Source: Paracoccaceae bacterium
Lineage (GTDB): Bacteria > Pseudomonadota > Alphaproteobacteria > Rhodobacterales > Rhodobacteraceae
Assembly: GCA_015487335.1 (NCBI GenBank)
Contig: WFPZ01000185.1
Span: 1-5,188 of the forward strand
Direction: 5' to 3'
DNA: 5,188 bases
Shown piece after piece: positions 1 through 5,188 of this stretch (its first letter is position 1; each line of letters starts with the position of its first letter). The notes below the pieces were generated by a model. The model was not told where the DNA came from. It saw only the letters and a list, made by a program, of their open reading frames with translations, and made no database searches. The position numbers and the translations under genes were made by a program.

Positions 1-156
1 GGCCGCCGAGGCCGCCTTGAACTTCTCCTCCGCCGCCTTGTCGCCGGGGTGCAGATCCGGGTGATATTCCCGCGCGATCTTGCGGTAGGCCTTCTTGATC
101 TCCGCGTCGGTGGCCGTCTTCTTCAGCCCCAGCGCTTCATACGGATCACTGATCAT
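1..156 (-). CDS. DnaJ/CbpA-like J-domain co-chaperone, N-terminal part (3' end outside window)
   Basis: The reverse strand encodes 52 residues beginning MISDPYEALGLKKTATDAEI, followed by an Hsp70-stimulating J domain. Helix I is DPYEALGL (residues 4-11) and helix II is the basic segment IKKAYRKIAREY (20-31). The invariant HPD tripeptide is at residues 32-34, and helix III starts around AAEEKFKAASAA (41-52). J domains stimulate ATP hydrolysis by DnaK through the HPD loop; the role is cytoplasmic protein folding. The ATG at 156-154 is preceded by GAGGGA (166-161) at good spacing, which fixes the start. The opening differs from canonical DnaJ (typically KxDYYEVLGV), so this looks like a CbpA-type or stand-alone J protein. 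The C-terminal substrate-binding domains would lie left of base 1 and cannot be checked. It is divergent from the Crp/Fnr-type gene, and no functional link between them is evident. Confidence 0.9.
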   Translation of the reverse strand, partial: MISDPYEALGLKKTATDAEIKKAYRKIAREYHPDLHPGDKAAEEKFKAASAA

Positions 157-407
157 TTCGTCCCTCGTTACGGAAAACCCAGTCTTCCGACAATGCTCCG
201 GGCCCTTGCCGGCCCTCCCCTGGCGGGGTCCCGCTACACATATGGTCGCCGGCACGTGAAGCCAAGGGAGCATGCTGCGGGAAGCGCACGCCGGCAGCCC
301 CGCTGGCAGGCGATGCATTGACTTGGCCGCGCGGGGCTGGCAGGGAAGCCCCGTCCGGCGGCCCGAACTGGCCCCGGCGCCTTCCGCCCCCTGCCCGGAC
401 CGTCCGA
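157..407. other. Divergent intergenic region between the J-domain gene and the Dnr/NnrR-type regulator
   Basis: This 251-bp stretch must hold promoters for both flanking genes, but I find no convincing sigma-70 -35/-10 pair on either strand. It contains short GC-rich hairpins, for example GGGGCT (333-338) with AGCCCC (347-352) around an 8-nt loop, with no T-run after it. A lone TTGAC half-site lies at 318-322 without a partner half. No complete Fnr/Dnr palindrome (TTG-N8-CAA type) was found by eye. Open frames across it have no recognisable protein similarity and are unlikely to be genes. Confidence 0.6.
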
Positions 408-1118
408 ATGCAGCACAACGAGAAGAATCTTGAAATCGTCCGCAAGTCGGTGCTCATCGGCTCCTTGCCCGAGGACACCGCGCAGGAAGTTCTGGATGCC
501 TCCTCATGGCGCCATTTCGAGCGCGGCGAGACGATCTTCCTGCAGGGCGAGCCGGCCTCGGCCATCCACGTGGTGGCCGACGGCTGGGTCAAGCTGTTCC
601 GCATCTCGCCCAACGGCACCGAGGCGGTGGTCAGCGTGATCACCCGCGGCCACGGCTTCGGCGAGGCGGTGGCCTTTCGCGGCCAGCCCTACCCCGTTAC
701 CGCCGAGGCGGTCACCGAATGCACCCTCCTGCAGATTCCGGCGGCGGCATTGATCTCGATGATGAGCGAACGCCCCGAAATCTGCCTTTCGGTCCTGGGG
801 TCGGTGTTCCAGCATCTGCACGAGCTGGTGACGGACGTGGAGCATCTCAAGGCCCAGACCGGGGCGCAACGGGTGGCGGAATTCCTGCTCGATCTCACCG
901 ATGCCGAAAGCGGCGCCTGCACCGTCACCCTGCCCTACGACAAGGTGCTGATCGCCGGGCGGCTGGGGATAAAGCCCGAGAGCCTGTCTCGCGCCTTCGC
1001 CAAGCTGCGCGGACTTGGGGTGATCATCAAGCGCAACCACGCGGCGATCTCCGACATCGAGGCGCTGCGCAGCTTTGCCGAGGAAGACCCGGCCGCCTCC
1101 TGGGGCAAGGCGCTGTAG
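408..1118 (+). CDS. Crp/Fnr-family transcriptional regulator, Dnr/NnrR type (probable NO-responsive activator)
   Basis: The 236-aa product has the usual length and order of the family. An N-terminal cyclic-nucleotide-binding-like beta-barrel spans about residues 15-115 (FERGETIFLQGEPASAIHVV at 37-56). A long dimerisation helix spans about 118-150, and a C-terminal winged helix-turn-helix about 152-225. The HTH segment KVLIAGRLGIKPESLSRAFA (179-198) closely resembles Pseudomonas Dnr. It keeps the E-x-x-S-R recognition pattern (E191, S194, R195) that in Fnr reads TTGAT/TTGAC half-sites. Only three cysteines occur (C105, C126, C171) and there is no N-terminal cysteine cluster, so an Fnr-type [4Fe-4S] oxygen sensor is unlikely. 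Dnr/NnrR proteins respond to NO, probably through haem, and activate denitrification genes; that role is inferred here from similarity and the nnrS neighbour. The ATG at 408 begins just ahead of the conserved domain. Its Shine-Dalgarno is poor, and an in-frame TTG at 318 would add 30 Pro/Arg/Gly-rich residues with no domain match. Confidence 0.88.
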   Translation: MQHNEKNLEIVRKSVLIGSLPEDTAQEVLDASSWRHFERGETIFLQGEPASAIHVVADGWVKLFRISPNGTEAVVSVITRGHGFGEAVAFRGQPYPVTAEAVTECTLLQIPAAALISMMSERPEICLSVLGSVFQHLHELVTDVEHLKAQTGAQRVAEFLLDLTDAESGACTVTLPYDKVLIAGRLGIKPESLSRAFAKLRGLGVIIKRNHAAISDIEALRSFAEEDPAASWGKAL

Positions 1119-1126
1119 CGAGGGCG

Positions 1127-2317
1127 CTATTCCTTGTGCAGCCGCGGTTGCGAGATCGCCGGCCACAGCGCCACCACGAACAGCACGAAGGCCAGGATCC
1201 ACAGCGCCCCCGAGCCCAGCACCAGCGGCCAGTACCACCCCGAGCCCACCTCCGAGCCCGCCCAGCGCAGCACCGCCGCCAGCGGGATCAGCGCAAACGT
1301 CCCCGTCAGCGGCGCCGGGGCCACCAGCGCCCGCCCCGTGTGGCCCAGGATCGCCCGCCCCATCACCGCGGCCGTCATCCCCCCCACGGCGCCGATGCCC
1401 AGCAGGTGAATGGCCCCCGCCTCGCTGCCCAGCCCCAGCCAGGCCAGCCCCAGCGCCACCAGCCCCGCGGCCAGGAAGACGAAGGGCAGATGCAGCGCCC
1501 ACAGGATCGGCTGGCGCAGGGTCCAGGCGCTGCGCCAGCCGGACATGCGGGCAAATTCCACCACCCCGGCCGCGATTGCCAGCACGCCGGCCAGCGGCTC
1601 GGAGAGGGCGAGCACCGCCGGCAGGGCAAGGGTGAGCGCCAGCCCGGCGCGGTCGGCCCACGGGCGGCTGACCGGCAGCCCCTCCTCGACCCCTTCGCGG
1701 CGCATGGCGTTTCGGGTGAAGGCCGGGATCACCCGCCCGCCGATCACCCCGATCATGATCGCCAGCGCCAGCAGCCCGACGCGCAGCCCAAGATCGGCGG
1801 TATCGGCGCTCAGCCCCAGCCATTGAAGATGAACCAGCAGGTTCCCCGCCCACAGGATGGCGAGGAACAGCACGAACATCACGTTTTGCGGTTTCGGCCG
1901 GCGCACCAGCTGCGTGAGGATCTTGCCCGCCACCAGCGGCAGGAAGGCCAGATCGGCCAGCGCCACCAGCCCCGCCGGCAGCAGCGGCGAAAACCCCACG
2001 GCCAGCCGCCCGGCCAGCCAGACGAAGGCGGCCACCGCCACGAAGGGAAAGCCCGCCGCCCGGGTGCCCGTCCAGTTGGGCACCGCGGTCAGCAGGAAAC
2101 CGGCGATGGCCGCCGTGCCGTAGCCGTAGATCAGCTCGCGCGCATGCCACATGTAGGCGGGGCTCTCCACCGGCAGCAGCCAGGCCGGCGCGCCCCCCGC
2201 CATCTCCAGCGCCAGCCAGGCCTCCCACAGAGCCAGCACCACCACCGCGAACACCGCCGCCGAAAGAAAGAACACCCGGAACCCCGCCCCGAGTATCAGT
2301 TTCATCGTCCCGATCAT
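1127..2317 (-). CDS. nnrS: NnrS family haem/copper membrane protein involved in nitric oxide metabolism
   Basis: The 396-aa product is almost entirely hydrophobic, with about 12 predicted transmembrane segments (from residues 14-36 through 362-386), as in NnrS. Family hallmarks are visible: GFRVFFL near the N-terminus (12-18), the MWHARELIYGYG segment with H58, GFLLTAVPNWTG (73-84), RVIPAFTRN (195-203), and the late IHLLGIGAVGGMTAAVMGRA stretch (303-322) followed by GHTGR (325-329) with H304 and H326. NnrS was named from Rhodobacter sphaeroides, where it is under NnrR control and contains haem and copper. In Vibrio it protects against NO stress, apparently by limiting iron-NO complexes. It sits in the inner membrane. 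The ATG at 2317-2315 is chosen because AGGAGG lies 8 nt upstream. A longer frame starting with TTG at 2398 would translate promoter DNA, including the Fnr-type box. Its stop is 8 bp from the convergent regulator's stop, a pairing that supports a shared NO-response role. Confidence 0.93.
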   Translation of the reverse strand: MIGTMKLILGAGFRVFFLSAAVFAVVVLALWEAWLALEMAGGAPAWLLPVESPAYMWHARELIYGYGTAAIAGFLLTAVPNWTGTRAAGFPFVAVAAFVWLAGRLAVGFSPLLPAGLVALADLAFLPLVAGKILTQLVRRPKPQNVMFVLFLAILWAGNLLVHLQWLGLSADTADLGLRVGLLALAIMIGVIGGRVIPAFTRNAMRREGVEEGLPVSRPWADRAGLALTLALPAVLALSEPLAGVLAIAAGVVEFARMSGWRSAWTLRQPILWALHLPFVFLAAGLVALGLAWLGLGSEAGAIHLLGIGAVGGMTAAVMGRAILGHTGRALVAPAPLTGTFALIPLAAVLRWAGSEVGSGWYWPLVLGSGALWILAFVLFVVALWPAISQPRLHKE

Positions 2318-2325
2318 GCCTGCAT

Positions 2326-2331
2326 CCTCCT
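2326..2331 (-). promoter_or_regulatory. Shine-Dalgarno of nnrS
   Basis: On the minus strand, AGGAGG ends 8 nt before the ATG at 2317. It is the strongest ribosome binding site in the window and decides the nnrS start against the in-frame upstream TTG (2398) and the downstream ATG (2305). Confidence 0.8.
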
Positions 2332-2359
2332 GCGTCCCGCCTCCGGGCCTGCGCGACAT

Positions 2360-2375
2360 CTGCGCCAATGCGCAG
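2360..2375 (-). other. Perfect 6-bp hairpin in the nnrS promoter region
   Basis: The sequence reads CTGCGC-N4-GCGCAG on either strand, a perfect stem with a 4-nt loop. It lies between the Fnr/Dnr-type box (2385-2398) and the nnrS start. No T-run follows in the minus direction, so it is a poor intrinsic terminator for the upstream kinase. If transcription starts about 41 bp from the box centre (around 2350), the hairpin lies in the spacer/-10 area and would not be in the mRNA. A second operator or chance are both possible. Confidence 0.35.
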
Positions 2376-2384
2376 CACCGCGCC

Positions 2385-2398
2385 TTAACGAAAGTCAA
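2385..2398 (-). promoter_or_regulatory. Fnr/Dnr-type binding site upstream of nnrS
   Basis: The minus strand reads TTGACTTTCGTTAA, which matches TTGAC-N4-GTCAA at 9 of 10 defined positions. It resembles sites used by Dnr/Fnr-class regulators carrying the E-x-x-S-R recognition helix, the type encoded at 408-1118. The box centre (2391.5) is about 75 bp upstream of the nnrS ATG. With a class II arrangement at -41.5, transcription would start near 2350, leaving a leader of about 33 nt with the Shine-Dalgarno inside it. The -10 match there (around 2357-2363) is weak, as is common for activator-dependent promoters. The match is seen directly; binding and activation are inferred. Confidence 0.65.
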
Positions 2399-2421
2399 GA
2401 TGCAGCCACGGGGCCGGTTCG

Positions 2422-3825
2422 TCAGCCCCCGCCCTCGCCCAGCGGCAGGGTGATCTCGGCCTCCAGCCCGCCCTCCTTGCGGTTGCGCAGCCGGATCTCG
2501 CCGCCGTGGGCATGGATGATGGTCCGCGCGATCGACAGGCCCAGCCCGGTGCCGCCGGTCTCCAGCGAGCGCGACTCCTCCAGCCGCACGAAAGGATCGA
2601 AGACGCGCTCGAGCGCCTCGGGCGGAATGCCCGGCCCCTCGTCGCGGATGACGATCCGGGCCACACCCTCGCCGCGCGAGAGGGAGATCCCGGCGCGCTT
2701 GCCGTAACGGACGGCGTTCTCGATCACGTTGCGCAGCGCCCGGCGCATGGCGTTCGGCCGCAGCCGCACCGGCAGCGGGGGGCCACCGCCCTCCGCCATC
2801 GCCACCTCGCCGCCGGCCTCGCGCGCCTCGCGCGCCAGATCGCCCAGGAAGCCGGCCAGGTCCACCGTCTCGGGCGGCTCGGAAGTGGCCATGCCGCGGG
2901 CGAAGGAAAGGGTGGCCTCCACCATCTGCTGCATCTCCTCGATGATTGCGGCAAGGCGTTCGCGGGTCTCGTCATCCTCGACCATCTCGGCGCGCAGCCG
3001 CATGGCGGTGAGCGGCGAGCGCAGGTCATGGCCCAGCGCGGCCAGAAGCCGGGTGCGTTCGGCCACGAAACGGGTCAGCCGGTCCTGCATGTCGTTGAAG
3101 GCGGCGGTGAGGCTGCGCAGCTCTTCGGGGCCCTGCTCGGGCAGTTCGGGCACCGGCTCGCCCCGGCCCAGCCGTTCGGCGGCCCGCGCCAGCCGGCGCA
3201 GCGGCCCGGTGAGCCGGTTGAGCGCCAGCCAGACGAACCCCACGATCAGCACCGCGGTCAGGGCGAAGATCGCGATCGAGATCCAGGGCCACTGCAGCGG
3301 CGGGCTGTGAAAGCGGGTGGCGACGTTCAGCCATTGCCCCCCCGCCACGGCCACCGATATCTGCATCTCCACCGGGGCGGCGGCGCCGCGCATCATCTCG
3401 CCATGCATGCCCATGGCCTCCTCGGGCATCCCCGGCATCGGGGCCATGGCCTTCTCCACCCGGTGCAGCTCCACCCGGATGTCGCGGGCGTCGTCCTCGC
3501 CCAGAAGCGTGCGGATGCGCCGGGCCGTCCGCCCACCGTCGTCGTGGCCGGGATGGTCCACCGCCGGGGCCGGCCCGAGGCTGAAACGCACCAGCGGCGA
3601 GTTGGCGGCGCGCAGGATGGCCGGGCGCAGATCGGCCGGGGCCTCCTCGATCAGCCGCACGATGTTGGCGGCGCGGTCGGCGGCCTCCAGCCCCAGCGCG
3701 GCGCGCACCGCCAAAGAGCGTTCGTCCACGAAGAACCACAGGCTGACCCCCTGCGCCACCACGAAGGTGGCGATGATCACCACCACCAGCTGGCCGCGCA
3801 GCGTGGAAGGCACGAGGCGCCTCAT
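2422..3825 (-). CDS. EnvZ-like sensor histidine kinase with Met-rich periplasmic domain
   Basis: The 467-aa product is an inner-membrane two-component sensor. A first membrane helix (about 11-33) and a second (about 178-202) bracket a periplasmic domain of about 145 residues. A HAMP linker follows (about 203-255, with the conserved Pro at 208). The dimerisation/phosphoacceptor H-box is LGHDLRSPLTAMRLRAEM, with H266 the likely phosphorylated residue; it is very like EnvZ. The ATPase domain has the N-box RNVIENAVRYG (N370), the G1 box DEGPGI (395-400), an F-box around FDPFVR (409-414) and the G2 box GGTGLGLSI (424-432). All catalytic motifs are intact. The periplasmic domain holds seven Met and one His between 127 and 145, plus an HPGHDD stretch at 91-96, suggesting possible soft-metal binding. 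The ATG overlaps the response-regulator stop as ATGA, implying translational coupling. The upstream Shine-Dalgarno is weak. The native signal is unknown. Confidence 0.93.
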   Translation of the reverse strand: MRRLVPSTLRGQLVVVIIATFVVAQGVSLWFFVDERSLAVRAALGLEAADRAANIVRLIEEAPADLRPAILRAANSPLVRFSLGPAPAVDHPGHDDGGRTARRIRTLLGEDDARDIRVELHRVEKAMAPMPGMPEEAMGMHGEMMRGAAAPVEMQISVAVAGGQWLNVATRFHSPPLQWPWISIAIFALTAVLIVGFVWLALNRLTGPLRRLARAAERLGRGEPVPELPEQGPEELRSLTAAFNDMQDRLTRFVAERTRLLAALGHDLRSPLTAMRLRAEMVEDDETRERLAAIIEEMQQMVEATLSFARGMATSEPPETVDLAGFLGDLAREAREAGGEVAMAEGGGPPLPVRLRPNAMRRALRNVIENAVRYGKRAGISLSRGEGVARIVIRDEGPGIPPEALERVFDPFVRLEESRSLETGGTGLGLSIARTIIHAHGGEIRLRNRKEGGLEAEITLPLGEGGG

Positions 3826-4547
3826 GGCTCGTCGCGCACGTCGGTGTTCAGGCTGTAGCCGCCGCCGCGCACCGTGGTGATGATTTCGGGACGGGAGGGA
3901 TCGCGCTCGATCTTGCGGCGCAGCCGGCTGACCTGGTTGTCGATGGCCCGGTCGAAGACATGCGCCTCGCGCCCGGCGGTCAGATCGAGCAGCTGGTCGC
4001 GGCTGAGCACGAAGCGGGGGCGCTCGAGGAACACCGTCAGCAGCTTGAATTCGGCGGTGGTGAGCGCGACCTCCTCCTGCGCGCCGTCGCGCCGCAGCAC
4101 GCGGCGGTCGGTGTCCAGCACCCAGTCGGCAAAGCGCACCTTGCGCCCCGAAAGCCCGCCCGCCACCGGCTCGGGCCGTCTGGCGCGGCGCAGGATGGCC
4201 TTGATGCGGGCCAGCAGCTCGCGCGGGTTGAAGGGCTTGGGCAGGTAGTCGTCGGCGCCGATCTCCAGCCCGATGATGCGGTCGGTCTCCTCGCCCAGGG
4301 CGGTGAGCATCAGGATCGGCGCCACCCCCTTGGCGCTGAGGCGGCGGCACACCGACAGCCCGTCCTCGCCCGGCATCATCACGTCGAGCACGATCAGGTC
4401 GAACCTGCCGGTGGCCAGCTTGGCGTCCATCTCCGCCGCGTCGCGCGCGGCGGTGGCGCGAAAGCCGTTCTTCTCCAGATACCGGGTCACGGCATCGCGG
4501 ATCTCGCGGTGATCGTCGACGATCAGGATATGGGGCGCGTCCTGCAT
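3822..4547 (-). CDS. OmpR-family response regulator (receiver plus winged helix)
   Basis: The 241-aa product is a cytoplasmic DNA-binding response regulator. The receiver domain (about 5-120) has the acidic pair D11/D12, phosphoacceptor D55 in LIVLDVMMPG, switch T82 in LMLTA, and K104 in YLPKPFNPRELLARI. The C-terminal winged helix (about 136-233) carries the OmpR-type recognition region AHVFDRAIDNQVSRLRRKIE (195-214) and the wing ITTVRGGGYSL (223-233). The receiver, especially GEDGLSVCRRL and IIGLEIGADDYLPKPFNPREL, is particularly close to OmpR itself, consistent with the EnvZ-like partner downstream. The ATG at 4547-4545 is chosen because the receiver begins at once (HILIVDD) and GAAGG lies just upstream, although the spacing is short (about 4 nt). 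Earlier in-frame start codons add residues of no known domain. It overlaps the kinase by 4 bp, so the two are co-transcribed. Target genes cannot be read from the sequence. Confidence 0.94.
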   Translation of the reverse strand: MQDAPHILIVDDHREIRDAVTRYLEKNGFRATAARDAAEMDAKLATGRFDLIVLDVMMPGEDGLSVCRRLSAKGVAPILMLTALGEETDRIIGLEIGADDYLPKPFNPRELLARIKAILRRARRPEPVAGGLSGRKVRFADWVLDTDRRVLRRDGAQEEVALTTAEFKLLTVFLERPRFVLSRDQLLDLTAGREAHVFDRAIDNQVSRLRRKIERDPSRPEIITTVRGGGYSLNTDVRDEP

Positions 4548-4589
4548 GCAGCCTTCATATGACGAAACGGCCGCCCGCGGGCAAGAAAT

Positions 4590-4626
4590 CTGTCGCAATC
4601 CGTATCAGGGCCGGGGCCTGCGACAG
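4590..4626 (-). terminator. Possible intrinsic terminator of the LysR-type gene, or operator of the two-component operon
   Basis: Just after the LysR-type stop codon (4633-4631) the minus strand has CTGTCGCA, a 21-nt spacer containing a smaller GGCC/GGCC hairpin, then TGCGACAG followed by ATTTCTT. The 8-bp arms are perfectly complementary. The position immediately past a stop and the T-rich tail favour a terminator, although the loop is long and the U-tract is interrupted. The same element lies 43-79 bp upstream of the response-regulator start, where an operator would also be expected. Confidence 0.45.
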
Positions 4627-4630
4627 TCGG

Positions 4631-5188
4631 TTACAATTTTTTCCCGTCCATGCCGGCCTGCTCTGCCGCCAGGGCCATGAAGGCGCGGATCTTGCGCAGC
4701 CCGGCCCGGCGGGCGAGACAGACGACGGTTTCCTCCATCCGGATCGGCGGCCCGGCCAGCGGGATCATCCGCAGCCGCGCGTCATGGCCGAACTCGGCCC
4801 GGGCGACAAAGCCGATCCCGGCCCCCGAGGCCACCAGCTCGCGCACCGCCTCGCGCCCCTCCGCCTCGATCGCCGGCACCAGCGTCACCCCTGCCGCCCG
4901 CGCCGCCTCTTCCACCTTCTGGCGGGTGCGCGAGGGGCCCTCGCGCAGGATCAGCGGCAGCCCGGCCAGCCGCGCCAGCGGCACCGGCGGGTGCGGCAGG
5001 GCGGGGAAATCGCGGCGCGCGAAGGCCACGATCGGCGACCAGCCCAGCGGCACGCGCATCAGCTCGCCCGCCTCGGCCTGGCTGTCCAGCACCCCGATGT
5101 CGGCCCGCCAGTCCTCGAGCGCGGCCACCACATCGCGGGAATTGCCCGAGGTCAGCACGATCTTCACCCCCGGGTGGCGGGCCCGGAA
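4631..5188 (-). CDS. LysR-type transcriptional regulator, C-terminal effector-binding domain (5' end outside window)
   Basis: The frame is open to the right edge (FRARHPG before VKIVLTSGNSRDVVAALEDW) and gives 185 residues, ending in a TAA at 4633-4631. It matches the periplasmic-binding-protein-like effector domain of LysR-type regulators. The FRARHPGVKIVLTSGNS strand/helix opens it, followed by the hinge region ADIGVLDSQ. REAVRELVASGAGIGFVARAEFG is typical of subdomain 2 returning to subdomain 1, and the C-terminal helix is LRKIRAFMALAAEQAG. The family is about 300 residues long, so roughly 110, including the N-terminal helix-turn-helix, lie beyond base 5188. An internal GTG at 5167 could be mistaken for a start but sits inside the domain. 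The ligand and regulated genes are unknown; LysR-type genes often control a divergent neighbour, which would be outside this window. It is followed by 83 bp and then the response regulator on the same strand. Confidence 0.9.
   Translation of the reverse strand, partial: FRARHPGVKIVLTSGNSRDVVAALEDWRADIGVLDSQAEAGELMRVPLGWSPIVAFARRDFPALPHPPVPLARLAGLPLILREGPSRTRQKVEEAARAAGVTLVPAIEAEGREAVRELVASGAGIGFVARAEFGHDARLRMIPLAGPPIRMEETVVCLARRAGLRKIRAFMALAAEQAGMDGKKL

Noticed and set aside
318..331. TTGACTTGG upstream of the Dnr/NnrR-type gene as an autoregulatory Fnr-type box
   Set aside because: Only the left half-site matches. The right half (CCGCG) has none of the expected GTCAA/ATCAA bases. The distance to the start (about 84 bp) is similar to that at nnrS, but a half-site alone is weak evidence.
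504..2378. Very long open frames opposite or shifted to real genes, such as minus 504-2378 and plus 506-2707
   Set aside because: They are Arg/Gly/Ala/Pro-rich shadow frames caused by high GC. They contain no recognisable domains, and they overlap well-supported genes (the Crp/Fnr-type regulator, nnrS, the kinase).
2422..4350. Kinase start further upstream (642-aa version)
   Set aside because: The additional 175 residues are an out-of-frame reading of the response-regulator gene. The true start is the ATG at 3825, overlapping its stop.
4573..4582. Perfect palindrome GCCCGCGGGC upstream of the response regulator
   Set aside because: It is short and made only of G and C in a very GC-rich region; no second copy or known operator match is seen.
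4556..4584. TTGCCC-N17-CATATG as a sigma-70 promoter of the response regulator
   Set aside because: Matches to consensus are 4/6 and 3/6, and the transcript would start about at the ATG, excluding the Shine-Dalgarno. Chance is as likely.
1..5188. CRISPR arrays, insertion sequences, tRNA or rRNA genes, riboswitches, attachment sites
   Set aside because: No regularly spaced repeats, transposase similarity, terminal inverted repeats or structured RNA signatures were seen on either strand.

Overview
The window is GC-rich, with strongly GC-biased third codon positions, and carries parts or all of six protein genes. Gene content suggests an alphaproteobacterium, most likely Rhodobacteraceae (Paracoccus/Rhodobacter-like) with some capacity for denitrification or nitric oxide (NO) handling. 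The supports are an NnrS membrane protein beside a Crp/Fnr regulator of the Dnr/NnrR type, and the style of the J-domain protein. The organism assignment is inferred from protein resemblance, not from a search.

Layout. At the left edge (1-156, minus) is the N-terminal J domain of a DnaJ/CbpA-like co-chaperone, cut by the window end. A 251-bp divergent intergenic region follows. Next is a complete Dnr/NnrR-type regulator (408-1118, plus), which converges with nnrS (1127-2317, minus) leaving only 8 bp between stop codons. The 104 bp upstream of nnrS hold a strong Shine-Dalgarno, a small perfect hairpin, and a 14-bp FNR/Dnr-type box (TTGAC-N4-GTTAA, minus strand). Upstream of that, on the same strand, is an OmpR/EnvZ-like two-component pair: response regulator (3822-4547) and histidine kinase (2422-3825), joined by an ATGA stop/start overlap. 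The right edge is the C-terminal effector-binding part of a LysR-type regulator (4631-5188, minus). It is followed by an 8-bp inverted repeat and short T-rich tail that may be its terminator.

How the genes may work together. The clearest unit is regulator plus target: an NO-responsive Dnr/NnrR-like activator beside nnrS, whose promoter carries a matching box. The two-component pair reads toward nnrS but seems to be a separate unit, because the box lies between the kinase and nnrS. The kinase's periplasmic domain has a Met/His-rich stretch unusual for EnvZ-type sensors. It could bind a soft metal such as copper, which would make sense beside copper-dependent denitrification, but this is speculative. 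I see no CRISPR, mobile element, tRNA/rRNA or clearly new system. The most interesting items are the Met-rich sensor and its position next to nnrS.
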